NCBI RefSeq assembly: GCF_918797505.1
Contig: NC_092794.1
Span: 806,001 to 870,000, forward strand
DNA: 64,000 bases
Source of the DNA: Bemisia tabaci
Taxonomy: Eukaryota; Arthropoda; Insecta; Hemiptera; Aleyrodidae
Reading direction: 5' to 3'
Both the position numbers and the translations under genes were made by a program. This document shows, piece by piece, positions 21,166 through 32,994 of this stretch. How positions within the stretch are numbered: the first letter of the stretch is position 1; every line of letters begins with the position of its first letter. The notes below the pieces were generated by a model. It saw nothing but the letters and a program-made list of their open reading frames with translations, had not been told where the DNA came from and made no database searches.

Positions 21166-21693
21166 AATATTACACCGAACGGAGCCTGTGCAAGGACGCA
21201 GCGGCGCTGCAAATACATAATCCTGGAATTGAAAAGTAATTACTTTCGTTGACTTTCTAGACCGACATCACTCTTTCAAGAGCTGAACCACATGTAATTT
21301 ATTAGCGTCCTTTCAACTTCCGGCCAAAAAAAGGCTTCCGATGAATTAATGGGATCTTCCGCTCCATTGTCGCCATAATAGGTTTTGTTTCCAAATTCAC
21401 GCACATAAAACTTATTTTAACCGGAATACCGCGTACGTTTTTGGAAAGAAGAGAAAAAATGATGTTCTACCTAAATAGGTCTTTTCTATAATGCCAAATT
21501 TTCGAGAAATTTTGTCCTATACTGCCAAAAGTTGTATAAATCATAACGTCAGAGTCCTAGGAAGTGAATTGTAAATTTAATTTTATTTCACGATAAATAA
21601 CTTGTCCAATATGAAAAATTGCATTACGTCTTACTGAAAAAATAATGGCAGGGATTAACATGACACAACGGAACTGCGAAGTGCTTTATCGTC

Positions 21694-21829
21694 ATGCTCC
21701 TTTCCGTCTCACCAGTTTATTCCTACATCCTCGAGATGTTCCTCGGTTTTCGAGATGCCTACCACAGACTACACGCCAGATACCAGAGAATAGAAACTAA
21801 ATGGAGACAGCATCACACAATTCCCCATG
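21694..21829 (+). CDS. possible coding exon, unrecognised
   Basis: A 45-codon open stretch opens with ATG, has non-repetitive composition (FRDAYHRLHARYQRIETKW) and ends exactly at a consensus donor, CAT|gtaagt (21830). I do not recognise the protein. No partner exon was found nearby, and the ATG could be a chance in-frame Met. It may be an exon of a gene extending beyond recognisable sequence, or a relic. Confidence 0.3.
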
Positions 21830-21965
21830 TAAGTCACCGTTCACCTCCTAGGACCTTCAACGTGATACCCAATTAAATCCAATTTTTGGCACTTTCAGAC
21901 AACTATTCTCAAACTTTGGGCAAAGTAGGAAACAGTTACCTTTTAGTACAGTTAAAAAATTTCGT

Positions 21966-22497
21966 CAGCCTCAGTGGTGTAGTGGTCAAGGCAGTTCGCT
22001 GCCAACACTAAGGTCCCGGGTTTAATCCTCGGAGGTGACTGATAATTGAGGACACTCAGATATCAGTAATCGTGACCATGGATAACTACCTACCTATACC
22101 CTGACTCTTCGAGGTTACTGGGTGAGGGAGGGACATGGTCACCCAGTAAGTAATCCGTTTGCACTGTTCGACTGGGTTGTGAGAAAATCTGTTATCACTC
22201 GTGGTGTGCGCAACTACCAGCGCTGAACAACACAGTATAACTTGGTGGAGGCCTGGCCATGCTCCGAAAATCCGTACTCTGCAACGTCTGCCACGGTCTT
22301 TGATGAGACCTACCATTAGCTATCAGACAGTCGCCGAGCCTTAGGGGAATACAGAGTGTAGAATTCAAAATGTAGAACAGTACGAGGTTAAGGAGCACCG
22401 TCCAACTTCAGGGTGCACGATGGCAGGGTCCCTGCCAGTTGCCTTGGCCCCTTGAGGGCGCCTTGCCGGTCAGTTTGGCCCTTACTTACTTACATAG
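21966..22497 (+). mobile_element. tRNA-derived SINE, about 530 bp
   Basis: The head looks like a tRNA: an A-box-like TGGTGTAGTGG, a B-box-like GGGTTTAATCC (GGTTCRANNCC type), a T-arm pair CCGGG/CTCGG, and a Gly(GCC)-like anticodon loop around TTCGCTGCCAAC. A non-coding body follows ('ctcttcgaggttactgggtg'). The 3' tail is simple TTAC repeats (22483-22495). No tRNA secondary structure would be functional. LINE partner unknown. Confidence 0.65.
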
Positions 22498-23763
22498 AGC
22501 ATTTTAAATTCATTCCTTAGCAGTCTTTCTAAAAATGTAAATGGTTTTAGGATAAATTAAGTTTAAAAAGCGTAAAAATTAAACTCCCCTAAAAATGGGC
22601 CAAATATGGCAGCACTAGACACATGGTCCATAGAAATTCATTAGAGGCCATTTCTATGACCTATAATGAAAAGTGTACAAAAAATTGCTCGGAACACACC
22701 GCTTAGAAGGATGACTGAGGTCGAAAAACATTAAGAAAAAGCTACCTTACATGGAAACAAGACCCCTATGTATGACTTCTTGGTCAATTTTCATAACAAG
22801 GGTGACCCCGGTTACAATTTTATGTTATTTTGATATGTTGCACCAATGGATAAGAGCTATTACCAACATCAATACGAAAGTTGTATCCCACTTTCTTAAA
22901 CTTAGGCGTGCGCGTGCCCATATATCAGATCTTTACCATTTATGGCTCTTCACGACAACTTTTCTCGAAAATTGGGCACAATAGGAAAAAGTTGAAACAT
23001 TTCTTTTTCTTTTTTTTCAGTGAGTTCTCACCAAAAATTTACACAGGTTTGTAGTTCAAATTCAGTTTTACACAAGAATTGACAGAACCCCTGAAAATGG
23101 ACCAGAAATGACAACAATGGATTGGAGGGCCCCTTTAAATGCATCAGATGCCTCTTGATCGCCTAAAAGGCAAAGAGTGGGAAAAATTATACAAGATTGA
23201 TTTTTAGAAAGAGTGATAACAATCAAAAGAATCTACTACAATACTTATTTTTCAATTCCAGAATTTTGTGTTAGAAGCCCTGCTGCACCTTCGTAGGGGC
23301 TCCATTCAATAAAATGTTGGGCACTGGAGTCCACCCAGACTAGTGCTTGGAGTAGGTATGAAACAATTAGTAAAATCTAGGTGGGGCGGAAAAAGCCTTG
23401 AATGCCCCTCCTCCTATGATTTAGATACCGTTCTAGTATGATATCATCATAACTTCAGAATTCAGATATTTTCATTTGCCCCTGGTTTGTAACGATAAGT
23501 ATAGTTACAATAAACAGTCATAAGATTCCATTCTAACTTTCCACCAAATTTGAGCAGAAAGTTAAAAGAAACGAGAGGTTCAAGTTTTGTTTCAACCTTT
23601 CATCTTATCACGTTCTCAAAGCCTATATCATACGTAAAATCCAACTTTTCATCCAACAAAAGCGTTTGAAATGCAATTGGATGAAAAGTGTTCACCTTTT
23701 GAATAAAGTTTGTGCATATGTCAAGGATGTGCAATTTCGGTGCTTATCTTTCAGTAAGGTTTC
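22498..23763. other. unassigned AT-rich stretch
   Basis: No gene, RNA or repeat that I can support; short frames only. Confidence 0.3.
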
Positions 23764-24010
23764 ATGGGCAACTTGATGGTGCACTGGTATTCTCAGGGAT
23801 CAACTCCTGAGCCCAAATCAAGTTCTCCAAGTTCAGGCTGTATGGAGGGGACATCCCACGCTACATTGAGAGTCCACCTCTGTATCTGGTCAATCTCTCT
23901 ATGCACCCATGGAGAGCGAATGAACAGCTATATTAGCAGGGTAGTCATTCACTTTGGGGGCTCAAAGACTAGATTTGCAGCAACTCTGCTAATTTTTTTA
24001 ATCCCTGTAA
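23764..24010. repeat. diverged half-copy of the 786-1308 MITE family
   Basis: Shared blocks in order include a 'tcaactcctgagc', a 'ggaggggacatcccacgcta' and a 'gagagtccacctct' segment. Confidence 0.5.
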
Positions 24011-24175
24011 GTGAATGGAGGGTTTAGAGAGATCTGGCGATCCAATAATGGCCATTGCGTGGACATCACTAGACAAGATGCCTCTTTCGACAATCAAGAC
24101 TTTGAACCTTTCCGCTCTTTGGACATTTTCTGACTTTTAGCATTTCTGTTGTTGGACATAATCAATTGGACATTT

Positions 24176-24406
24176 TCATACATCACCCTCTTGTAAATGC
24201 CCTGAATGTTTACTGGCTGCTATTTGTATCTCTCTAAATAATTCGTCACATAAGTTGGTATTCAGAACAGCACAGACTAGGTTAATCCCAAGTGTAGAGA
24301 GTTTGCTCATCTTTATCACATACTTGATTTTGAGCACAGTTTCATGATCATCTCGCAGAAATAATTTGCTCAAGAGAGGGGGTTGGAGGTTCGAAGTACG
24401 CAACAT
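24176..24406 (-). CDS. open frame of 76 codons, coding-like but unrecognised
   Basis: On the minus strand the frame reads KLFLRDDHETVLKIKYVIK and KLSTLGINLVCAVLNT, mixed composition without low-complexity bias. There is no identifiable domain and no clear splice partner. It may be a fragment of a host exon or chance. Confidence 0.2.
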   Translation of the reverse strand: MLRTSNLQPPLLSKLFLRDDHETVLKIKYVIKMSKLSTLGINLVCAVLNTNLCDELFREIQIAASKHSGHLQEGDV

Positions 24407-24410
24407 AAGT

Positions 24411-27400
24411 TGACATATATATTACAACAATAGTAAGATGAAATTACCTCATTAGAATTCTCTTTCCTGTCAAATTTAATTTATCAAGACTAAGTTTGTT
24501 TAAAGCCATTGCAGTTGAAGCTAGTAAGACTTGCAAGGAATGCTGTGGGAGAGTGGATCAAAAATGAAGCTTCACCGAACGAAGTACTTAGAGTAACCTA
24601 TCGTTAATATGCTATTTATTGCGAAGCTGCCTGCTACAATGGATATTATAAAACTGGGATAGCCAAGAAACTCTGCGCTGAACGAGGAAGTTACACTTTT
24701 CACATTCACTGCTTCATGTACTGATAACGAATTAATGTCAACATTAGTCAGTGTGGAACCGTTTATGAAGGTTAAGAAAGGGCATTGCGCCGACATAGAA
24801 TAAACTAGAGTGTACTCCAGAGAGAATAGAAGGTAACCTTCTATACTCTCTGGTGATGGTACTATGACTAGCATAACTGAATTGAGAAAATACGGAGGGT
24901 GAAACGGAGAAATGTGCTTTTCTACGTCACAGTTAGTAAATGAAGCCGCCCTTCTAATTGGTTGATGGTATTGCGGGAAAACCGAGCCCCCTTTGAAATT
25001 AATAAAGAAAAGGGAAAGGTTGTGAGGTTCCCACTTATTTTGGCTCTAAAAACTCGTATTCTTAGCCATCTTAGTTGAAATTGGAATCTGCAGACTGGCA
25101 GTGAAATTATTTTGTGCGTTGGGCTGCACTTTTGGGCCCTAAGCCCTCCATGAAGCGATCTGTCCATACTCTCGCTCTTGCTATATAGGTACTCTAGAGT
25201 ACACACACTCTCTGCCTTCTCTAACATCTTGTTTGTTTTTGTTTACATTCGTGAGAATTCAATTATCAGGAGGCGTCATTTGAAAGTCACAGTAACAGTA
25301 GTATTATTGCACGGTGATTTTCGAATCACAGTGATTTTTCACTGCGATCGCAATCAAGGTCCCATCTTTACCAGATCATCATAACAAAGAAGTAACTCTC
25401 CTCAGAATGGTAATGAGCTTTTGTTGTCTTTCAATTCTAAGTTCAACTTTCCATGTCTTTTCACTCATGATCCGTCAATCTCTAATCTGTCGAAGACTTG
25501 CTTGAAGTCCATGCTTCAGCAATGGCATTGAAGAGGGACGGTCCAGCACTTAATAAACTTGGTTCCTGACTAGAGGGTTTTACGCCGTAATTCATTCTAA
25601 GGCCTTGTCTCCATAGAATGCCTTATGGGGTTTCTTCCAGGGATAAAGATCACTTATGTAGGTGGGAATAATATTGAATTAGTCACTACCAATAGCAGTA
25701 CGAAGCAGAGTTCTTCTGGGATTGTCCAATTCCTTCTTAGCATTCCTGCCCATTGGAGAAATTGTGTGAGTGTGTTAGAAATAACTGCGAGAAACAAAGG
25801 GAAGCCGCTGGGCTACGTTTGGCGGGTTGCATCCATATTCACCCTTACCTGTCCTTATTCCATGTATTGACATACATTTAAGAATTTTTTCCTTCATTTA
25901 AAGTGTGATTCTACTGAGCAAATTTGTTTCTTTCAATAAAACTTGTCAAAATATTCGACTGAAAATTCCATGCACGGAATAAATTTACTTTCTCAATTAA
26001 AATAGACAACTTCTTAATTCCCCCATGTATGATCCCGAGTGTTCTCCGCAGTTACGACCATTTAACCTCAAACCAATGACCAGGAATGCTAAGTAGGAAG
26101 TGGATCGTCAGAATAAAATATCCCTTCTGGGGATGTGTACCATGATGGAATTTTAAGATTTCAAGATTTATTTATTTCAAAAATTTAAATTTATATAAGT
26201 ACACTAAGACAGCTCCATATGCCAAAAGTGAGCTTGTGTGGCATATGTTACTAAACCAAATAAAATAAACAACAAGAAAATAACTAAACAATGGTTTATA
26301 TAGCCTGACAGAACCAAAAAAATAATATTTTTAAGGTTCAATAGAAAGAGAAAAATTTACAACAAAAAAAGTGAAATTGTTAGTTTTCATGGAAAAACAA
26401 GCTATTCTGCAAATTTTCCGACTACATAAACGACATAATTTGCATTTCCTCTGTCTGATAAGGTTATAAAGCAACATTATGCTCAGGGGTATGTATAACT
26501 CTTAAGAATCTTGGTGAGAAAGTGATTTTTTTTTCTGTTCACCGCAAGCTCTTTGAGGCGGAACCTATTTTGCATGGTGGTAAGTAGATTTTCTCTGCTT
26601 TTACTAAGGAGGTACTTCTGAAATGGTTTCCAGATTCCTTAAGTAAGTTTATGTGGCTCCTGGGGAATAATGGAGAAAAAGGTGAAATTCAATTTCATCC
26701 GTGAGTGAATATTTGTTTTTTGCCAACACAGTGCCCACTATCGGCCCAAGCAAAGGCGATTCCAGCTGTGCATATTGAAATTGGACCGAATTCTTCAATA
26801 GATTGGGCATCTTTCCTTCATATTCAAGTCTATAATCTTCTTGATGTATCAGATGGCAGTCTACTACATCAATAAGGTCATGGACTGGCAGAAGGAGCGT
26901 TTGCAGTGTTGCTATAGAAAATAAGAAACAAAACTGGTGCTTCCATTCCTTTTTTCTACACCCAGTCATTCAATGTATTGGCCATAAACTCATGGAATCC
27001 CTTTGCAATCATCCAGCCACTGTTTGGAGCAGTAACGAGGAGGCAGCAGACTTCAGTTTCAGTCATGCTGTATGAATCTACATATGAATAAGGCTTCAAC
27101 AAGGAGTAGCTAACGCTTCATCAGAGTTTAACATTTGAGAAGGATCTTGTAAAATTCCACATCAGTCATTTTCTCTAAGATACCATCTGTACTACAAGAA
27201 CTATATTTAAATAAAAATATATGGTTATGCATGCTCTCAAAATCGTCAGATTTTGGGGCTTACGAAGTCGAACTTGTAGGTGTCTTCTTCAAATCAGTTA
27301 CTACTCCTTGAGGGGGGACAGGGTGCTGTTGGTGAGAAGAGTCTCCTTTTTAACTTTCTGGTGTATCTCCCTGCATTTTTATCAATCTACTAACATGTTT

Positions 27401-27950
27401 TCCCTTACCTGCTTAAGTACTTAAGTATGCCTTACAATTTGAGCCTCGTCAATATGTCATAATGAGGCATCCTTTTCCTAATTTTTCATTTTTTAGGTTT
27501 ACTGACACAACTTCTCTAGTTGAATTTTTTCTGTGTTTTTCATTCTCTTTTTTTGGTACTTGAGGTGCTTAACTGTATTTAATAAACCTTTAGTTTATTT
27601 TTATTCTAGTGTTCCAATAGGTACTCTAGTGCATTGATGTGCATTCTTACTTTTTGCCCAAACATGTCTTTAGACACTTTACCTAAGAATTTTTTCTTTG
27701 TTTTTTTGTTCCTCTGAATTTTTATTTATTTAAATAAGTAATAATGAATTATTAAATTATTTAGTGAGTAAATAATTTACCCACCAGTGTTAAATAATTT
27801 TAAGTTTTTCTCCTTTGCGTCATGACTTTGTCTAAGTAAGTACTTATTAAGTTCAACGAGGTACAATTTTTGTTTTAAATTGAAAAAATAGATGCCGAAG
27901 AAAGACAAAGTATGAATGATGAATAACTAGAAGAAGTGGTACCTTAATTA
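24411..27950. other. long unassigned stretch
   Basis: No gene or named repeat could be supported. Frames of 80-106 codons exist on both strands (for example minus 26649-26969) without recognisable domains. This may be intronic or unique host DNA. Confidence 0.3.
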
Positions 27951-28230
27951 ATGGGCCTGTTGCACCAATTTTTTTTATTGCTTAAATCGAAAGAACTAAG
28001 GCATGAACATGATAGGGCTCCTAACATGATACTGAAGCCGGTCTGGACCTATGGATGCCAGTTGTGGGGGTGCGCCTTAAGGACAAATATCCATAGGATT
28101 CAGTCCATTCAAAGTGACATCCTTCGAGGGTTTACTGGGATCCATTGGGACGACTATGTCAAAAATGACATAATGGGCCTGTTGCACCAATTTTTTTTAT
28201 TGCTTCAATCGAAAGAACTAAGGCTCCTGA
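27951..28230. repeat. direct repeat flanking a LINE fragment
   Basis: 'aatgggcctgttgcaccaat' plus about 50 further bases occurs at 27949 and again at 28170, about 220 bp apart. The LINE piece lies between the two copies. Confidence 0.7.
28025..28170 (+). pseudogene. Jockey-type LINE reverse transcriptase, C-terminal scrap
   Basis: The frame reads KPVWTYGCQLWGCALRTN and then RIQSIQSDILRGFTG. This matches the post-catalytic region of Jockey-clade reverse transcriptases and is similar to the copy at 34061 (RPVWSYGCQLWGCAAKT). Under 50 codons, isolated, with no poly(A) tail. Relic. Confidence 0.65.
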
Positions 28231-28997
28231 TGTCACAGGAATTTTCCCGGAGTTTTATGATCACCGGAAACCCCCAAAAAATCAACTTAAAAACGCCTCA
28301 GAATTTAGATTTTCAAAACGGTCGTTCGGGTCAGGCATACTTGTGACGTGAAATGGTTCGACAGACCTGGTTTCTTCATCACTTACAATGTCTTTTCCTG
28401 TAAGGAAATGGCAGCCGCTTTTCAAATGCAAATATCGAGTCAATCGATAATTTTTTGATCAAAATGGAAATCAGAAATGGATTCCTCGTAAGTTTAAATG
28501 ATCAAAACCTTCATTAGATAAATAAGAACCGACGGGATAAACCCTATTTTTAAGGAAGACTGTACTCAATGGGCGATTGTTTACATCTGCTTAGTGATAA
28601 CAGAAATTGACATCAGCTCAATATTTAGCCATTTTCATGAGTTTTTACTTTTTTGTCACTATTTGAAGGTAAATTTATTTTGTAAATCAATTGTTAAGTG
28701 CCTTCGGATCATGTTAAAAGCTGTAAAGGTATACTTTGTTACTTATGAGTTCAGAACACACTCCGGCAGTCCAATGCTCAAACCTGGTCAGTTGTTAAAA
28801 AACCCAGTCAGTTGTTATTTCTTAATATTTCACCCTTTAATACTTCACTGAAGACACCAAAATGATAGTATCAATCATTGATGATGAAAAAAACTTACCT
28901 TTGACAATACTGATGAGATGAGGAGACCTGTATGTTTTAGCTGGAGGCAAGGAAAGTAGACGTAGGATCCTTCTTCGGTTACCAGACTTTATCGATA

Positions 28998-29443
28998 AAT
29001 TTTTCTGTACAGTGTTACATTTAAAACACACAGGATTTTAAAACAACATAAGTTTATAAAACGTTGGAACGTTTTGAATGATATTGAGGTGTTTGTTGAA
29101 GAGTTAAGAATGATTTACACGCATTGAGAGAACATCCATGGTTTGAGCGTTGGACTGCCGGAGTATCTTCTGAATTAATAAGTAACAATGTGCACCGTTA
29201 CAGCTTTTAACATGATCCTAAGTCACTAAACAATTGATTTACAGAAGAAACTTACCTACTTATTAATTCAGAACACACTCCGGCAGTCCAACGCTCAAAC
29301 CATGGATGTTCTCTCAATGCGTGTAAATCATTCTTAACTCTTCAACAAACATCTCAATATCATTCAGCACGTTCCCACGTTTTATAAACTTATGTTATTT
29401 TAAAATCCTGTGTATTTTAAATGTAACACTATACAGAAAAATT
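28998..29443. repeat. inverted repeat, about 445 bp
   Basis: The arms run inward from 'ctgtacagtgttacatttaa' (left) and 'ttaaatgtaacactatacag' (right), including 'gagagaacatccatggtttg'. The centre is near 29225. The loop sequence 'cttttaacatgatccta' is also found inverted at about 28705-28725, so a third partial copy precedes it. Confidence 0.8.
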
Positions 29444-29445
29444 TT

Positions 29446-29480
29446 GCAGCCCCTAAGGGTTTTTTTCGGGAAAACCGCCA
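29446..29480 (+). repeat. left fragment of the GC-rich repeat split by the Transib-like element
   Basis: 'cagcccctaagggttt' and 'tcgggaaaaccgcc' are repeated at 31172-31206. After the insertion the repeat resumes at 30977 with sequence equivalent to that following 31206. Confidence 0.75.
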
Positions 29481-30118
29481 CACTATGGTCCGAATAGCCG
29501 GTTTAAGCGGCAATAAATCGAAAAAGTGAAGTTTGGAAAAAGTTAGATTTTAAGAGGTAGATCGATAGTACATACTGTAGAGAAGACTCCTGTAAAATTT
29601 CACTTCGATTAAAGCACTAATAAAGATGTGACAAGCCTGGGAAGTGCGGCGCGCGGAGCACTTTATGAGTGCGATTCCAGTTACCGAGCGGCAGTGCTGT
29701 GTTTAAGGGCTTGTTTTCGTCGTTTCACCGTACCTGAAAGTGTTTGGGCACTTGATTCACAAAATACAAGATAAGTTTAAGATGTTTCATGCTGAAACTG
29801 TTCTTTTTCATCATATCTAATGTTCTAGATTAACCCTTAGACATAGTCACTTTTTTCAATAAAATCGCAAAAGTAGGACCCAAAAAATATCTTTTGCACC
29901 TCTGAGCACCTCGTAATTTTACTCGGAAGTTATTGTCATGACTCTATACTACCTTTTAGTCTGAGTGGCAGAACCATAGTCCACCATAGCCTCAAGTTAT
30001 TTCTCATGAAAAATGACGTTTTCGCGTTTCTTATCACTTACTACAATTAGCTATCATATGCCATTGACGATGACTTTTATCATGTTCCATTGTCATATTC
30101 TAGCAAATCGAATGCATT

Positions 30119-30560
30119 AGAGCCTAAATCTGCCCAGGCAGAATAATACGAGTTGATGGGGTTGATCGGGACCAATTGAAACTTTGTGCTCAAGAACAGC
30201 AAAGAATCGCCTCGGGAGGCTACTTTGAGGCCCCGTAAAAGTTTTTTTTTTTGACGTTTTAAGTGTTTCAAACATATAATCTATCAGTGTAGATATATGT
30301 TAGCATAAGTTTAGCTTGGCAGACGAAAACAAGTCTAAACGGTTGATCGGTGGGACTTGAAAGTAAGGCTCCCGAGCAATGAAATTGTCTTAGGAAGCCA
30401 CTTTGAGGTCCCGTAAACGTTTTTTTTTTACGTTTACCCATGTTTCAAACAAATAATCTATCAAAATGGATATATTTAAGCTTAAGTTTCGCTTGGCAGA
30501 ACGAAAACAAGTTCAAACGGCTGATCGGTGGGACTTGAAAGTAGGCCTCTGGAGCCATGA
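30119..30560. repeat. imperfect tandem repeat, about 180-bp unit, 2-3 copies
   Basis: Each copy has 'ttgatcggtgggacttgaaa'-type, 'ccactttgaggtcccgtaaa'-type and 'tgtttcaaacaaataatcta'-type blocks. The first copy is the most diverged. Confidence 0.75.
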
Positions 30561-30689
30561 AACGTAGAAGTATTATCCTGAGCTGTCTTTTTCAAGTTCC
30601 CTTGATAGTAGTGTTTGACGAGGCTCTACTTTTAGCTTCTTATAGTCCATCCAATGTAAAATTAATTTTTAAACTTATAAAAAAAAAAA

Positions 30690-30768
30690 AATTCTACCGA
30701 GAATCGAACCCGGGACATCAAGAAGATAAGTGAGATGCGATGCCAACTGCTCCACCGCTTCAACTTGG
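30690..30768 (-). repeat. tRNA-like segment (SINE head or tRNA pseudogene)
   Basis: On the minus strand an A-box-like TGGAGCAGTTGGC is followed about 35 bp later by B box GGTTCGATTCT with a T-arm pair CCGGG/CTCGG, and then a T-rich stretch (A10 on + at 30680). The acceptor ends do not pair, so it is unlikely to be a functional tRNA. It lies inside the Transib-like element. Confidence 0.5.
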
Positions 30769-30976
30769 ATTAGCAGCCTCAATTTAAGGTTTCTGAACAA
30801 ATTATTACCACAGTTATATAAAGTATAAAAATGTTAAAAATGGATTTCTCCTGAAGAATATTAGCATTTTTGCACTCAGCGACCCTAAAAACCCCTGAAA
30901 ACTCATGTTGCGAGGTTTAAACATACGTATCTGATTTAATGCCGCTTAAACCGGCTATTCGGACCATAGTGCGCCA

Positions 30977-31830
30977 CCGCTAGCGCCACGTTCGTCATTC
31001 CGGCTCGGGATGTAGACGGTCCGCCGTGACCTCGAGGTTCTAGGCCCCGTCCCACGCCCCCCCCCCCCCCCCCCGTGTCCCAGGCCCCTGAAAATCCACC
31101 GGCGGGACCCTTGCGGCCGGGTCTCCGGTCTCCCCGCCGGGTTTTCCGGTCCGACCCTCCGGGGGGTTGCTGCAGCCCCTAAGGGTTTTTTCGGGAAAAC
31201 CGCCGCCGTTCCCGCCCCGTTTGTCCTTTCGGCTTGGGATTCAGCACGCGGGTGCCCCCGGGCGGCCGGAGCTTAAGTTCCGAGAATTAGCTAATCCAAC
31301 TTCTCCGGAGGGGCGCTGCGCCCCGAAAGGCCGTTATTTACGACCCCCACACGGAGCGTCTAACTTTTTACCTTCCCGTTCGTCCCTCGGGCTCCCGGTC
31401 CCGTCTGCGGGTCGGCGACGTTCGGTCAGGTTGGATTTAGCGATCCCTCCATCCGGGGGTGCGCTGGTGCCCTCCGACGGTTTTCGGAGAAATCGGCCTG
31501 GCTCCCTTCCTGCCGGGCCGATCGGAGCCGCGTTTGGACCGGAGGTTCTCCCCTTCGTCCCGCATTGGGCGGTGCAAACGCCCCCCGGGGGTCCGCAACG
31601 GGGGAGCCGCGGGAGCCCCCCGAGGGTACCGGTGCCGACCCAGTTTCCTAGTAGGTCACGCGGATTTTGGAGACGGAAGGCCGGATCGCTCTTGCCATGG
31701 TTATGCTATACTCATATGACAGCGCACGGCTCGAGCGCGCGGTGTCGCAAGATTAAGATCTCGCTCACCGGCGGAATGGTTTTGAGCTCAGTCCGCCGGG
31801 AAACCTGAATTCGGCAGCCGCGCATCTTTT
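30977..31830. repeat. GC-rich repeat-derived block
   Basis: High-GC DNA with C17 (about 31057), two copies of the 'cagcccctaaggg' start (one split by the Transib-like element) and long compositional frames on + (31167-31808, Pro/Arg/Ser/Gly-rich). It resembles the GC-rich 5' part of the Helitron at 15350-15550 in composition, but I could not fix element ends. Confidence 0.45.
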
Positions 31831-31966
31831 TCTTTTTAGTGTATTTTCCGAAGGAAATACACTATTGCGTTCCCCCCTGATGTCAGACCTGGACCAAAGA
31901 CCATGTAATAAGCATCGATCATGGGTCGTAGATTACGAATATGCATGCCGTTTGAATTCATGTTAT

Positions 31967-31975
<9 letters not shown>

Positions 31976-32020
<45 letters not shown>
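31976..32020. repeat. (TG)n microsatellite
   Basis: About 21 TG units. The other copies of this element carry TA repeats at the same place. Confidence 0.95.
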
Positions 32021-32023
<3 letters not shown>

Positions 32024-32393
32024 ATTTATGTATGTATTTCCGACTCATCGTGGTTTTTCCGATTTTTGCTGGGTTTTATCTCCCTCATTTTAAAAAATTT
32101 CCGGGTGAAACTTTTTGCGATGTAAAGTAGAGGAACAGGACTACCATTCTGCGAAAAAAAAAACAGAGATCGAAGTATTACATTTCGAATGGTGGGGGCG
32201 AGAAGTGGGGGGAGGTTTAATTTTGTGGGCGCAATAACTCGCGCAAATTAAAAGCTTTCCCCCCGAAATTTTTACAGAAGGAAGATCTTACTTAGTTCTA
32301 GGCTGGTATTGAATTTGAGCGAAATCGGTCGAGCCGTTTAAAAATGGCGAGCTTCGAAAGTTTTAGGCGGGGGGTGTGCGGCAAAAGAGGAGG

Positions 32394-32760
32394 GAAGCCG
32401 CACAGTGGGTCACGAACTGAAAATTGGTGGACAAGACGGCAATGTGATCGCACAGTGGGTCACGAACTGAAAGTTGGTGGACAAGACGGCAATGTTGTCG
32501 CACAGTGGGTCACGAACTCAAAATTGGTGGACAAGACGGCAATGTTGTCGCACAGTGGGTCACGAACTCAAAATTGGTGGACAAGACGGCAATGTTGTCG
32601 CACAGTGGGTCACGAACTAAAAATTGGTGGATAAGACGGCAATGTTGTCGTACAATGGGTCACGAACTGAAAATTGGTGGACAAGACAGCATTGTTGTCG
32701 CACAGTGGGTCATGAACTGAAAATTGGTGGATAAGACGGCAATGTGGTCGCACAGTGGGT
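32394..32760. repeat. 50-bp minisatellite, about 7 copies
   Basis: Units contain 'gtgggtcacgaactgaaaat' and 'ggtggacaagacggcaatgt'; inverse of the array at 6340. No spacer/repeat division as in a CRISPR array. Confidence 0.9.
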
Positions 32761-32994
32761 TATGGAGATTTATTCATCGTCATTCAAGCTTGGCCCCGCC
32801 CCTCCCTTCGGAAAATACACTCTTCCCGCGGTGGACGCGCGGGTCACTTAACAGACACAACAACTGAGGCCGGACACTCAAACTAAAAAACGCGCGCGAA
32901 GCGCGTGTCCTAGGGGGGCTTGGGGGGCGGAGCCCCCCCAAAAACCGGCGCGGAGCGAAGCGGAGCGCCGGTTTTTAACTTTTTATTTTTAAAC

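Larger units (their letters stand above)
29481..30971. mobile_element. non-autonomous Transib-like element, 1491 bp, 5-bp GC-rich target duplication
   Basis: The inverted ends begin CACTATGGTCCGAATAGCCG and match for about 38 bp at both sides. The flanking 5-mer CGCCA is duplicated (29476-29480, 30972-30976). CACWATG ends with a GC-rich 5-bp duplication are the signature of Transib, the DNA transposon superfamily related to the RAG1 recombinase. Element 5' heptamer CACTATG is followed, after 23 bp, by an A-rich CAATAAATC, RSS-like in layout. There is no transposase. Inside are a repeat of about 180 bp in 2-3 copies (30119-30560) and a tRNA-like segment. Confidence 0.8.
31838..32990 (+). mobile_element. 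GC-hairpin Helitron-like element, copy B
   Basis: Inverted counterpart of 5985-7170. In order: 'agtgtattttccgaagg...aaatacact', a TG microsatellite, G-rich spacer, the 50-bp minisatellite, 'ccgcggtggacgcgcgg', and GC hairpins CGCGC-GAA-GCGCG (32891), GGGGGGC-GGA-GCCCCCC (32922) and a 12-bp-stem AAAACCGGCGC hairpin (about 32939-32976). Loops are GNA on this strand. No Rep gene. Confidence 0.6.

Noticed and set aside
14943..30768. Functional tRNA genes at 14943, 21966 and 30690 (minus)
   Set aside because: A- and B-box promoters are present but acceptor stems and anticodon arms do not fold properly, and each is embedded in or begins a repeat. SINE heads or pseudogenes are better explanations.
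31167..31808. 213-codon open frame on +, the second-longest in the window
   Set aside because: It lies in very GC-rich repeat-derived DNA, is rich in Pro/Arg/Gly/Ser, has overlapping open frames and no recognisable domain, and starts inside a repeated 'cagcccctaaggg' block. It looks like compositional openness.
32394..32760. Regular 50-bp repeat array as a possible CRISPR array
   Set aside because: The whole unit is repeated with no unique spacers, and the same array exists inverted at 6340; it is a minisatellite in a eukaryotic element.
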